Part shown: piece by piece, positions 54,392 through 63,093 of the stretch
How the letters are laid out: the number at the start of each line of letters is the position of its first letter
Position numbering within the stretch: the stretch's first letter is position 1
Source of the DNA: Oligella sp050920755
GTDB lineage: Bacteria; Pseudomonadota; Gammaproteobacteria; Burkholderiales; Burkholderiaceae_B
Length of the DNA stretch: 64,000 nt
Assembly (NCBI RefSeq): GCF_050920755.1
Contig: NZ_CP158480.1
Coordinates: forward strand, 2,108,001-2,172,000
Reading direction: 5' to 3'
Position numbers and translations under genes: made by a program
Notes under the pieces: generated by a model
Database searches by the model: none
The model's input: only the letters and a program-made list of their open reading frames with translations
Told to the model about the DNA's origin: nothing

Positions 54392-55606
54392 TTAATGTGC
54401 AGTCCACTCAATGGTGCTCACATCAATACCCTCTAAATGCATATCCCATAGTGGCGACATTTCACGAAGCTTAGCCACTTGTTTCTTAATCAATTCGATT
54501 GCGTAATCCACCTCTTCCTCGGTATTAAAACGACCTAAGGTAAAGCGAATGGAGCTGTGTGCCAACTCATCGTCACGACCAAGTGCACGTAAAACATAAG
54601 AAGGCTCTAGACTGGCAGAGGTACAGGCAGAACCGCTCGATACCGCCAAATCATTGATCGCCATCATCAAGGACTCACCCTCAACGTAGTTAAAGCTGAT
54701 ATTAAGGTTGGCACCGATACGATGCACCATATCACCATTAATATAAACCTCTTCAATCTCGGAAAGGCCCTGCAATAAACGATCTCTTAAGGCACGAATA
54801 CGCTCGTTATCCTTGGCCATGTCCGCTTTAAGAATACGGAAAGCCTCACCCATACCGACAATCTGGTGCGTTGCCAAAGTACCGGAACGGAAACCGCGCT
54901 CATGACCGCCACCGTGCATCTGCGCTTCTAAGCGAATACGCGGCTTACGACGTACATACAAAGCACCGATGCCCTTAGGGCCATAGGCCTTGTGTGCCGA
55001 TAAGGAAAGCAAATCGACCTTAACCTTGTTTAAGTCAATATCTACCTTGCCTGCTGCCTGTGCCGCATCAACGTGAAACACGGTTTTATTGGCACGGCAA
55101 AGCTCACCGATTGCCTCGATATCCTGAATCACGCCAATCTCGTTATTGACCCACATCACAGACACCAAAATAGTATCAGGACGGAGGGCTGCTTTAAATG
55201 CCTCAAGATCAATTAAGCCATTAGGCTGCACATCAAGATAAGTCACCTCAAAACCCTCACGCTCTAATTCGCGCATGGTATCAAGCACGGCTTTATGCTC
55301 GGTCTTAACCGTAATCACATGCTTACCGCGTGACTTATAAAAATCGGCCACCCCCTTAATCGCTAGGTTATTCGACTCGGTAGCACCCGAAGTCCAGATA
55401 ATCTCGCGCGAATCCGCACCGACCAAATCGGCCACATGCTGACGTGCCTGCTCAACCGCTTCCTCAGCCTCCCAACCGAAAGAATGGCTACGTGAAGCCG
55501 GGTTACCGAACTTCTCGTACAACCAAGGCACCATCGCATCAACCACACGCGGATCAACCGGTGTAGTCGCTGAGTAGTCAAAATAGATAGGTAATTTTAC
55601 TGACAT
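54392..55606 (-). CDS. iscS: cysteine desulfurase IscS
   Basis: IscS takes sulfur from cysteine using PLP. K206 in LSAHKAYGPKG forms the Schiff base, and C328 in SSGSACTSASLEPSYV bears the persulfide. From the ATG at 55606, preceded by AGGAGT, the protein has 404 residues, the standard size for group I desulfurases. It follows iscR. Confidence 0.97.
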   Translation of the reverse strand: MSVKLPIYFDYSATTPVDPRVVDAMVPWLYEKFGNPASRSHSFGWEAEEAVEQARQHVADLVGADSREIIWTSGATESNNLAIKGVADFYKSRGKHVITVKTEHKAVLDTMRELEREGFEVTYLDVQPNGLIDLEAFKAALRPDTILVSVMWVNNEIGVIQDIEAIGELCRANKTVFHVDAAQAAGKVDIDLNKVKVDLLSLSAHKAYGPKGIGALYVRRKPRIRLEAQMHGGGHERGFRSGTLATHQIVGMGEAFRILKADMAKDNERIRALRDRLLQGLSEIEEVYINGDMVHRIGANLNISFNYVEGESLMMAINDLAVSSGSACTSASLEPSYVLRALGRDDELAHSSIRFTLGRFNTEEEVDYAIELIKKQVAKLREMSPLWDMHLEGIDVSTIEWTAH

Positions 55607-55620
55607 TAAAAACTCCTGTA

Positions 55621-56133
55621 TCAAACAGCACCGGACATGATGCTACTTGTCTTATCGCGCATCACCACCTCAGAGTGAGTCGCCGATTTGTTTTGATGAT
55701 TTAACTGACGCATACGCTGCTTATCGACTAAATCCTGTAAGGACACGCTGTCCAAAAAATCCACCACATGACGATTTAAGTCGGTCCAAAGCTCATGCGT
55801 CATACAATGACCTGAGGTCGCGCCGTCTCTACCGGTATCACAAGCCTTTTTGCTACCACAGGCGGTGGTATCAACCGGCTCATCAACCGCAAAAATAATG
55901 TCTGCAACGCTAATATCTCTGGCATAACGGGCTAACAAATAGCCGCCGCCCGGCCCACGTACACTTTCAACTAGCTCGTGGCGACGTAGCCTACCGAACA
56001 ACTGCTCAAGGTAGGATAAAGAGATATTTTGTCGCTCACTGATCGCCGCCAAAGTCACCGGCCCGCTATGATAGCGCAGACCTAAGTCAATCATAGCTGT
56101 AACGGCAAAGCGGCCCTTGGTTGTTAAGCGCAT
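55621..56133 (-). CDS. iscR: Fe-S cluster regulator IscR
   Basis: IscR is an Rrf2-family repressor that senses cluster supply through a [2Fe-2S] cluster and controls the isc operon. The winged helix (MRLTTKGRFAVTAMIDLGLR, ISLSYLEQLFGRLRRHELV) is complete. Cluster cysteines are C92, C98 and C110, so the second spacing is 11 residues rather than the 5 of E. coli IscR, because of an insert (DTGRDGATSGH); the nearby His conserved in MTHELW is kept. It heads the operon, with an IscR-type palindrome upstream. Confidence 0.94.
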   Translation of the reverse strand: MRLTTKGRFAVTAMIDLGLRYHSGPVTLAAISERQNISLSYLEQLFGRLRRHELVESVRGPGGGYLLARYARDISVADIIFAVDEPVDTTACGSKKACDTGRDGATSGHCMTHELWTDLNRHVVDFLDSVSLQDLVDKQRMRQLNHQNKSATHSEVVMRDKTSSIMSGAV

Positions 56134-56148
56134 AAATGGCTCCTAAAA

Positions 56149-56173
56149 AATCCCATTAATTTACTCAAGTATC
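56149..56173 (-). promoter_or_regulatory. second, half-conserved IscR-like site
   Basis: On the minus strand ATACTTGAGT repeats the left arm of the palindrome at 56228-56252 exactly, while the right arm is degenerate. It lies about 16 bases before the iscR start. Confidence 0.45.
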
Positions 56174-56227
56174 AGATCAAAAAATTTTAATCTGAATATC
56201 TGCTGTACAATACAATCACTGTAAGCA

Positions 56228-56252
56228 ATACTTGAGTGATTCACTCAAGTAT
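56228..56252. promoter_or_regulatory. IscR type 1-like operator
   Basis: A perfect 25-base palindrome, with arms ATACTTGAGTGA and its complement about a central T, matches the E. coli IscR type 1 consensus at all positions except a C/G exchange in each half (GAGT for GACT). It lies about 95 bases before iscR, fitting autoregulation. Confidence 0.75.
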
Positions 56253-56455
56253 AGCAAATAGTATAGTAAATTGCTAGGGTATTCGCCAATAGAAAAGAAA
56301 TACGGCATATCGTGTGGTTAAAAGGCACAAAAAAGACCATTGCCGATGATTGCTGCCGATGCTCGCCTGCTCATCACACTCGAGCCCTGCCAAGTATATG
56401 CCAACTCACGCCGACATATACCTAACGGCAACTCCGACAGAATCTAATGAATCAT

Positions 56456-56947
56456 TTAAGCCACTTGGTATGGCTTGGTACGGCGACTCACCACCTCAAA
56501 CACGCCCTGACAGGCATCCTCAAGATAATCGAGCATTTTATAAAAGCTATCCAGACCGCCATAAAAGGGATCCGGTACCGTAGCCTCTTCGTAGTCATTC
56601 GCAAAGCGCATTAGGAGCATCAATTTATGATGCAATGGACGAGGACAAATCTGCTGCATATAAGAGAGATTTTCCCAATCCATGGCGAGGATAATGTCAT
56701 AATCACGGAAATCCTCTAACGTGATTTGACGTACGCGCATATCACTCACATCATAACCGCGACGGCGACAGACAAACTGTACACGACCGTCGGGTGCCTC
56801 ACCGATATGGTAATTATGCGTTGCTACCGCATCTACCGTGATCGAGTCAGACAAACCCGCTTCCTGTAGCATATGGCGCAAAACGCCGACTGCACCCGGC
56901 GCCCGACAAAGACCACCCATACTCACAAAAAGCACTTTTGTTCCCAT
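56456..56947 (-). CDS. LMW protein tyrosine phosphatase homologue, catalytic Cys replaced by Ser
   Basis: The 163-residue protein has the whole low-molecular-weight phosphatase fold, including the C-terminal acid loop with D126 (VPDPFYGG). In the P-loop, where active enzymes read V-C-x-G-N-x-C-R-S-P, this one reads V-S-M-G-G-L-C-R-A-P: the nucleophile is Ser9 (codon AGT), Asn is Gly12 and Ser is Ala16, while Cys14 and Arg15 remain. It is therefore probably not a phosphatase but may bind phosphorylated ligands. Placement upstream of iscR is usual in betaproteobacteria. The ATG at 56947 is chosen over a GTG two codons earlier. Confidence 0.88.
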   Translation of the reverse strand: MGTKVLFVSMGGLCRAPGAVGVLRHMLQEAGLSDSITVDAVATHNYHIGEAPDGRVQFVCRRRGYDVSDMRVRQITLEDFRDYDIILAMDWENLSYMQQICPRPLHHKLMLLMRFANDYEEATVPDPFYGGLDSFYKMLDYLEDACQGVFEVVSRRTKPYQVA

Positions 56948-57164
56948 ATTCACTGAAATCTAAAAATTGTAATAAAAACGCGACTTGATTTGACAAAATC
57001 AAAAGATCATATTATAAGCCATTTAAGCAGAAACTTAAAGAGCTATTTTTAACGCTATTGCTAACAAAAAAACCATAAAAAACGCAAACTTAGCGCCGCT
57101 TCATATACGCAAAGACTAGCAAACATACGCTCTTTTATACATTGCGAAGCAGCGCTTAGCGCAA

Positions 57165-58163
57165 TTATTTGCGTACAAATTGCTCTAATACTTTAGCACT
57201 ACGCTTTAAAGACTCAAGCCGTGCATGAATATCAAAAATTCGAGCATGCACCATCAACTCATCACTCGGAACATCATTTAAGAACCGTTCCAATTGCGCA
57301 GCCACTGTTGCTTCCGAACCCACAAAGGAATAATTCAAATGACCGTCAATCGCATGACGCTCGGCCAAATTCAACGACTCGTAGAAGCCCTCAATCGGTG
57401 CCTGTAACTTCTGGCTGTGATTGCGGAAGAGTGCCGACACACTTTGTTGATGTGAGCTGAACCAATACTTCGCCTCTTCATCCGTCTCCGCCACCACCAT
57501 ATTGACTGCCGGCATAGCATAAGCTTTTGCACAGGCCTTGGAAGGTTTAAACTGCTGACGATAAACTCTCAAAGCATTATGTAACATAGTCGGCGCAAAG
57601 TGTGAAGCAAAGGAGTAAGGCAAGCCTAAATGTGCCGCCAACTGCGCTCCATACAAGCTGGAACCTAAGACCCAAGGCTGCACTTGAGAATTTTGACCCG
57701 GATAGGCCTTAACACGTTGCCCCTCTTGAGGCTCACCGAGGTACATTTGCAACTCTTGAATATCTTCGGGAAATGACTCTGCGGCCGCTCTTAAATCACG
57801 GCGCATGGCTCTGGCTGTGGTCTGATCGGTACCCGGCGCTCTACCCAAACCCAAATCGACGCGCCCCGGATAAAGTGCATCTAAGGTACCGAACTGCTCA
57901 GCAATCACGAGTGGCGAATGGTTCGGTAACATCACCCCACCGGCGCCGATACGAATCGACTTAGTACCCGCCCCGATATGGGCTAAGGCCACGGATGTGG
58001 CGGAACTGGCAATGGCAGGAAAATTATGATGCTCGGCCATCCAAAAACGGTGATAACCGCTTTCTTCGGCTGCCTGCGCCAATTGCAATGATTTGGCAAG
58101 GGCTTCGCTCGCCCCCTCACCCTCAATAATGGTTGAAAAATCCAGTACAGAATAAGCTTGCAT
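57165..58163 (-). CDS. LLM-class luciferase-like monooxygenase (MsnO8 type)
   Basis: This 332-residue TIM-barrel protein is of the bacterial luciferase-like group that uses reduced FMN or F420. SGYHRFWMAEHHNFPAIASS, GAGGVMLPNHSPLVIAEQFG and LYPGRVDLGLGRAPGTD are characteristic of the MsnO8/YhbW-like subgroup. The substrate is unknown. It lies 95 bases after the DUF2149 gene on the same strand; a hairpin-like sequence between them makes co-transcription uncertain. Confidence 0.88.
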   Translation of the reverse strand: MQAYSVLDFSTIIEGEGASEALAKSLQLAQAAEESGYHRFWMAEHHNFPAIASSATSVALAHIGAGTKSIRIGAGGVMLPNHSPLVIAEQFGTLDALYPGRVDLGLGRAPGTDQTTARAMRRDLRAAAESFPEDIQELQMYLGEPQEGQRVKAYPGQNSQVQPWVLGSSLYGAQLAAHLGLPYSFASHFAPTMLHNALRVYRQQFKPSKACAKAYAMPAVNMVVAETDEEAKYWFSSHQQSVSALFRNHSQKLQAPIEGFYESLNLAERHAIDGHLNYSFVGSEATVAAQLERFLNDVPSDELMVHARIFDIHARLESLKRSAKVLEQFVRK

Positions 58164-58258
58164 AAGATAACCTCCGCAAAAAATGGCTTATACATCCTAT
58201 GCATGTGGGGTGTTTTGCAGGATTATCAATAGAAAATAACCCCACAAAACATCTGAAT

Positions 58259-58561
58259 TTATTCAGGTACGTAAATCATCCGTCCATCATTTAAACGATA
58301 AGTCACACCGGCACGTAAGCCCTCTCCCTCACCAATACTTTGGGTGGATTCATACTGCTTAATCTCCTCGCCCTCTTTAATGGTAATCCGCATATTATCC
58401 TCGCCCGGATTCTCAATCACCATCACATTATCCTGATTAAAAGGGCTTAAAGGGTTTTGTGCAATCATTATCATCAGCACGCCGATGATCACCAGAAAAA
58501 GGTCGATTAAGTTAACCACTGATAACATGGGATCATGATCGTCCTCAGCAATAAAACGCAT
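58259..58561 (-). CDS. hmuU: DUF2149 protein, ExbD/HmuU-like
   Basis: This 100-residue protein has a single membrane helix near the N-terminus (VVNLIDLFLVIIGVLMIMIA) with an Asp at its cytoplasmic side, followed by a periplasmic acidic domain ending RLNDGRMIYVPE. It matches DUF2149, whose members are encoded with MotA/TolQ/ExbB and CobN-like genes. The helix-Asp arrangement recalls ExbD/TolR/MotB stators, so it may use the proton gradient with the preceding ExbB-like protein. The symbol is given by analogy with the hmu operon. It starts 3 bases after its neighbour's stop. Confidence 0.78.
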   Translation of the reverse strand: MRFIAEDDHDPMLSVVNLIDLFLVIIGVLMIMIAQNPLSPFNQDNVMVIENPGEDNMRITIKEGEEIKQYESTQSIGEGEGLRAGVTYRLNDGRMIYVPE

Positions 58562-58564
58562 GAC

Positions 58565-59044
58565 TTAGGCCCCTTCTTTGGCACGCTCTACACGACGCAA
58601 ATCTTCTAATAACCAACGACGCCTAAAACTGAAAATAAAAAAGCTGATGCTTGCCGCCAATAAAGCCAGAATCACCGAAGAAAAAGCCACCACCATATTG
58701 CGCCCCACTGCCGTCGCATCATGCTGACCTAAAGCAAGCAAAGCCGGCCCCATAGGAATCATTGTGGCGATTAAACCCAACATCGGCGCGGTACGCGAGA
58801 TGATACGCAACCAATCCAAGGCTTTGATAATGCTTAACTCTAAATCATCGCTGTTGCTATTAGCCCCTTCACGTAGAATAAAAGAACGGAATTGACCGCG
58901 CTTACGCTGCCAAGCCTCCATGGCAAAAGCACCTAATGCAAAAAGTGAATACAGTAAAGCCGCCACAATCAACAGCATCACCGGCACTAAGAAGATCCGA
59001 GAAACGGAGTATAAAAGACTTTCAAACTGTTGAATTATTTCCAT
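58565..59044 (-). CDS. hmuT: MotA/TolQ/ExbB-family proton channel protein, HmuT-like
   Basis: The 159-residue protein has three membrane helices. The family signature appears as LDWLRIISRTAPMLGLIATMIPMGPALLAL followed by NMVVAFSSVILALLAA, equivalent to the channel helices of ExbB. It lacks a TonB or ExbD partner nearby but pairs with the DUF2149 protein, as in hmuT-hmuU of Bacteroidetes. It probably energises the large CobN-like protein encoded directly upstream (18-base gap). It could also energise the receptor, though TonB is not in the window. Confidence 0.82.
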   Translation of the reverse strand: MEIIQQFESLLYSVSRIFLVPVMLLIVAALLYSLFALGAFAMEAWQRKRGQFRSFILREGANSNSDDLELSIIKALDWLRIISRTAPMLGLIATMIPMGPALLALGQHDATAVGRNMVVAFSSVILALLAASISFFIFSFRRRWLLEDLRRVERAKEGA

Positions 59045-59062
59045 TTAAACACTCAAAATTGA

Positions 59063-62000
59063 TTAATATGATCGATGCCGGCGATACTGCCAAAAACTGC
59101 CTAAAGCCATCCAAAGCAATAAAAACAACAAGAAATACAGCGGCTTCTGCTCATCATCCGGCGTCGTCACCATCTCCAACACCTGACCTTGCACCCGCTC
59201 TAACGCTTGCTCCGCTACCTGTGTTGTCGTATCGGTAGTATCAGTCGCAGCGGAAGCGGCACTCGGATCGGTCTGACTTGGCACACTTAAGCCGTAACCG
59301 GCGGCAGCGCTGTGAGTAGTAACCATCTCGTCTAAAAAAGCTTTACTTAAGGCGGCAATATCCGTGATCTCATGACGTTCATTCAAGGCTTGCCAACGCT
59401 CAGCCAAGGCTTCTCTGGTACTGTCCGGGGCATCCCAATGCCCCTTACGAATAGCTTCCGCCATACGCTCCAGCATTTGAGCTTCGGCATTAGGATTATG
59501 TGCTTCGAACCATTCATTTAAGCCCAGTTCATAGTGATCCGTCACATAGGTATCGAACATGGCCTGCCATTGATCATCACGTACAGCCGCCGTATTCATC
59601 ACTTGCCAGCCAAATAAATTATTAGTGATATTCAGCATTGCCAGGGTGCCGGCATAGCCCTCCAGCTGCATCGACTTAATCCACTCCGGATTTAAATAGC
59701 GCGATCGCAATTCCTGCGATAAAAACTGCCCTAAACCGCCGGTTTTAGGTGCCTGACGACGCAAGTCGGAAACCAATAATTGCGGTGCCTGACCATCAAT
59801 TAACTCAATCGCGGCCGACAATCCACCCAAAAACTCAAAAGCATGATCGGTGGATAAGACGCCATGAACATTTGAAGAGCGACTCATAATCGCAGCATCC
59901 ACCCCCTGCAACTGAGCACTTAAAATCGCTTTGCCATTTTCCGCACTGAGTTTATTCAAGCTCGAACCGCCACGATATGGATAGGACTGACTTTTAATAA
60001 ACTGCTGCGCCAATGCCTTCTCATCGTCCCACGTCGTTGATTGTAGCGCCAGGTGAGGTACACCGGTACCATATTGACCCGCATCATTGGAGAAAATGCG
60101 TAAATTCGCCTGTGCCAGCGCTGCTTCCGGCGACAGTGACAGATCCGCTGTCTGCATCAAAGCCTCAGCCACGGCTCTGCTATTGACAGCAATCGGGTTC
60201 ATTGCCGGATCCTCGTCCAATGACGCTAATTCAGCAATGGCCCGATTTAATAAAGTCATAAAATAATCAAACTGATCACGATAAACACCGGTTACCTGCA
60301 CCACCACATCAACCCGCGCCCGACCCAATTCACTCAAGGGGATAATGTCCAGCTTTTCTAGCCGACCACCGGGACCCCACACAGGACGCAACCCCAACGC
60401 ATGAAGAATTTGCGCCTCGGTTACCCCCAAATGGCGGATCGCTTCCGAAGACCATAAGCTGAACGCCAGTTTTTTAGGTAAGGTCCCCTGATGCTCGGCT
60501 TTAAAAGCTTCGACCAATTGTTCATAAGCCACCGCACCGGCTTCATAAGCTTGTTTTGAAGGGATTTTAGTCGCTTCAAACGCATATAAATTACGTCCGC
60601 TCGCCAAACCCGGTTGACGTATCGGATCACCGCCATTACCCGGCAACACATAACCACCGGCCAAGGCATGAATTAAAGCTTCATTTTCTTGCGTCTGCAG
60701 AAGGGATTGATTAAAGTTTAACGCATGATCAAAAAACTCCCTTAATGCGCCCGCATCTGCAAAAGCCTCAGAAGACTCGGACGCTGCGGACGCGCCTAGC
60801 GCAGCAGGGATTTCAGTGCCATTTAACCAAGCGGCGATTTTACGATAAGCCGGATGCGCCTGAATCCTATCCACATCACTGACCAAGCGCGCTTCTTCAT
60901 CAAGTCCCAAGGCATCATAAAAGGGCTCACCCAATTGCTGCATCAGAGTGACAATACGGTCACGCTCGCTTGCCGCCTCACCAAAAGTATGTAAGCCTAA
61001 AGGCATGGCCGACGCGGCAATCTCATGCAAATAATCATGCAGATCCGAGACGAACGCTAAGCTATCCTGTTGTGCCGATTCACGATCCCAAGCCAAATCC
61101 TCCAGATAGTGATGCTCGGCCGCCAAATCAATCAGTTGAGTCAAGGTTTGCTGCTTTACCAAGCCCTCATCTAATTGCGATAACTCATGAATTAAATCAT
61201 GCATTTCTCGCAAATGATCATACAAGCCGGCAGGCGCAAACGCCGGTGTTTGATGACTAATCACCACCGCCCGCCCGCGACGTTTAGCTTGAATTGCTTC
61301 GCCCACATTATCCTGAATATAGGGATAAAATACCGGCAAATCACCCAAGGCCAACCATGGATAATCCTCCACCGCCAGACCCCGATCCTTGCCCGGCAAC
61401 CATTCCTGAGTACCATGCGTACCCAGATGAATTAAAGCTTGCGCCGCATAGCGTTTTTGCAGATAAAGATAAGCGGCCATGTAAATCGGATCCGGTAGCT
61501 GCTTCAGATCATGGTAATGCGCATTAGGATCACCGGAACGCGGCATTTGCGGCATCAGCAACAGATTCGCCAAGCGTAAGCGCGGCAACACAAAATAGCG
61601 TTCGCCCTCAATCTCGCGCACTGCCCAATGGTCTGCCGGATCACCACGGCGCATCATCTCGTTGCGCACCGTCGGCACTAAGTCTTGTAGCCAAGCCAAA
61701 TAATCTTTGAGTGGCAATAAAGCATACTTTCTATGTTCCAGACGCCCATCCTTCGGGGGTTCCGCAGCCATTAAAGCATCCAACTGCTGCGGTCTGTAAA
61801 CAGCAGCCAATAAGCTTTGCAATTCAGCAATTAAATCCTCCTCACTGAGCGTCTCACCGACCTCATAACCGGCAACTTGCAAAGCCTTTTGAATTGAGAG
61901 AATACTGCGTGGCACATTAAGATTAGACGCGCCGAGATTCTTTTCCCCGGGCGGATAGTTCCAGAACATTAAAGCCAAACGCTTTTTCTGATTGGGTATT

Positions 62001-63088
62001 TTTCTGAGATCGATTAACTTGCTTAACTTAGCCATTAAGGCATCCAACTGCTTTGGCATCAACTCATCACGCCCTTTGCTTCGCCCTGATAAAACAATGG
62101 GGTCACTTAAACCCCAAGTCTCCGGTAAAGCTAAAAAGGTGGCTGTCACCGAAGCTGACACCCCACTCGTTGCCTTTGACCATTGACTGATATCCGCCTC
62201 CCTAAAGCGCAGACTTTGAATGACCGGGATATCCAAGGCAGCAAATTCGCTCACTAAGTCATGGTTATTTTGCAAATGAGTCAGATTCACTAAAGCATCC
62301 GGCTGTGCATCTTTAAATAGCGCTTGCAAAGACGCCTCATCCGCATCACCCGATAACCAAAAAACAATCGGTTCAATACCTTTAAACTCTGCGGCGAGAA
62401 TCATCTCATCAACAATATCTGTCACCAAATCCGCCACCACCGAAGCGGAGATTAAAAAAGCCACGCGCCCTTTTGGACTGACATGATCCTCTTTAAAATG
62501 ATTACCGGCAATGTGTAAATAGGAAAAATGCCAATCTAAATAAGCTTTTAAATCCGTAAAGACGGTCGGCGCGGCAAAGTGATAAAAACCGCTTTTAGGA
62601 AAAGGCTTAGCGGCCGGTAAAATACTCAAATCCAACGTACCGAGTGCCTCACGCTGAATTAATTCAAAGAAATGCTGAAAGTTTTCTTGACCGCCGCCGG
62701 CATAAAGACGCGTTAAATGCTTTGCCAAATCGGCATTTAGATGCTGCCAAAGCGGCGCTCCGCCACCGATAAACAACTGCTTTTTATCCTGAATCTCAAA
62801 CGGCGCTAAAAAACGCTCAACATTCGCCCTATCACCGGGGCGCGGCGTATCCGCAATTAACCAATCGGCTGCAGCAATCAGCGCTGCCGCACGAGTGGCA
62901 GGCGTATCCGACTTGAGCTGCTGTAACTCCAAGCCGGCGGCCTTGGCAAAGCCTTTTAACACATCGATTTTCTGCGTAGGAACAAAGTCATTATGCACCA
63001 CTAAAATCCGTGGCTGACTCTGCGCTGCTGCCAATGAAGCCATAAAGCATGCCATTAACAGCAGCGATTGGAGGAATCTTAAAAGCAT
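59063..63088 (-). CDS. hmuS: exported, membrane-anchored CobN-like protein (HmuS-like)
   Basis: The 1341-residue protein has a signal peptide (LLRFLQSLLLMACFMASLAAA), a CobN/magnesium chelatase H-subunit-like body, a low-complexity Thr/Ser/Asp linker around residues 1275-1295, and a C-terminal helix (YFLLFLLLWMALGSFW) with a basic tail. The CobN hallmark LGTHGTQEWLPGKDRG lies at about 551-566. CobN of B12 synthesis is cytoplasmic and needs CobS and CobT, neither of which is here. The export signals, receptor and ExbB/DUF2149 neighbours match HmuS, reported in Bacteroides as a heme dechelatase. Its start is 5 bases after the receptor stop. Confidence 0.87.
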   Translation of the reverse strand: MLLRFLQSLLLMACFMASLAAAQSQPRILVVHNDFVPTQKIDVLKGFAKAAGLELQQLKSDTPATRAAALIAAADWLIADTPRPGDRANVERFLAPFEIQDKKQLFIGGGAPLWQHLNADLAKHLTRLYAGGGQENFQHFFELIQREALGTLDLSILPAAKPFPKSGFYHFAAPTVFTDLKAYLDWHFSYLHIAGNHFKEDHVSPKGRVAFLISASVVADLVTDIVDEMILAAEFKGIEPIVFWLSGDADEASLQALFKDAQPDALVNLTHLQNNHDLVSEFAALDIPVIQSLRFREADISQWSKATSGVSASVTATFLALPETWGLSDPIVLSGRSKGRDELMPKQLDALMAKLSKLIDLRKIPNQKKRLALMFWNYPPGEKNLGASNLNVPRSILSIQKALQVAGYEVGETLSEEDLIAELQSLLAAVYRPQQLDALMAAEPPKDGRLEHRKYALLPLKDYLAWLQDLVPTVRNEMMRRGDPADHWAVREIEGERYFVLPRLRLANLLLMPQMPRSGDPNAHYHDLKQLPDPIYMAAYLYLQKRYAAQALIHLGTHGTQEWLPGKDRGLAVEDYPWLALGDLPVFYPYIQDNVGEAIQAKRRGRAVVISHQTPAFAPAGLYDHLREMHDLIHELSQLDEGLVKQQTLTQLIDLAAEHHYLEDLAWDRESAQQDSLAFVSDLHDYLHEIAASAMPLGLHTFGEAASERDRIVTLMQQLGEPFYDALGLDEEARLVSDVDRIQAHPAYRKIAAWLNGTEIPAALGASAASESSEAFADAGALREFFDHALNFNQSLLQTQENEALIHALAGGYVLPGNGGDPIRQPGLASGRNLYAFEATKIPSKQAYEAGAVAYEQLVEAFKAEHQGTLPKKLAFSLWSSEAIRHLGVTEAQILHALGLRPVWGPGGRLEKLDIIPLSELGRARVDVVVQVTGVYRDQFDYFMTLLNRAIAELASLDEDPAMNPIAVNSRAVAEALMQTADLSLSPEAALAQANLRIFSNDAGQYGTGVPHLALQSTTWDDEKALAQQFIKSQSYPYRGGSSLNKLSAENGKAILSAQLQGVDAAIMSRSSNVHGVLSTDHAFEFLGGLSAAIELIDGQAPQLLVSDLRRQAPKTGGLGQFLSQELRSRYLNPEWIKSMQLEGYAGTLAMLNITNNLFGWQVMNTAAVRDDQWQAMFDTYVTDHYELGLNEWFEAHNPNAEAQMLERMAEAIRKGHWDAPDSTREALAERWQALNERHEITDIAALSKAFLDEMVTTHSAAAGYGLSVPSQTDPSAASAATDTTDTTTQVAEQALERVQGQVLEMVTTPDDEQKPLYFLLFLLLWMALGSFWQYRRHRSY

Positions 63089-63093
63089 AGCTG

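Larger units (their letters stand above)
56134..56455. other. isc operon control region
   Basis: This gene-free stretch of 322 bases lies between iscR and the phosphatase-like gene, both on the minus strand. It contains a perfect 25-bp IscR-like palindrome, a second half-conserved site closer to iscR, and an AT-rich inverted repeat near 56174-56195. The right half (56280-56455) shows nothing I can assign. Confidence 0.6.

Noticed and set aside
56350..56583. Plus-strand open frame of 77 codons
   Set aside because: Most of it is antisense to the phosphatase-like gene and it has no coding signature.
58565..59044. Ordinary ExbB partner of TonB
   Set aside because: The partner is DUF2149 rather than a recognisable ExbD, no tonB is adjacent, and the pair is placed directly behind a CobN-like gene, as in hmuTU.
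59063..63088. Cobaltochelatase CobN of aerobic cobalamin synthesis
   Set aside because: The family match is real, but the signal peptide, the C-terminal anchor, the absence of cobS/cobT and cob genes in the window, and the receptor/ExbB/DUF2149 neighbours point to an envelope HmuS-like role.
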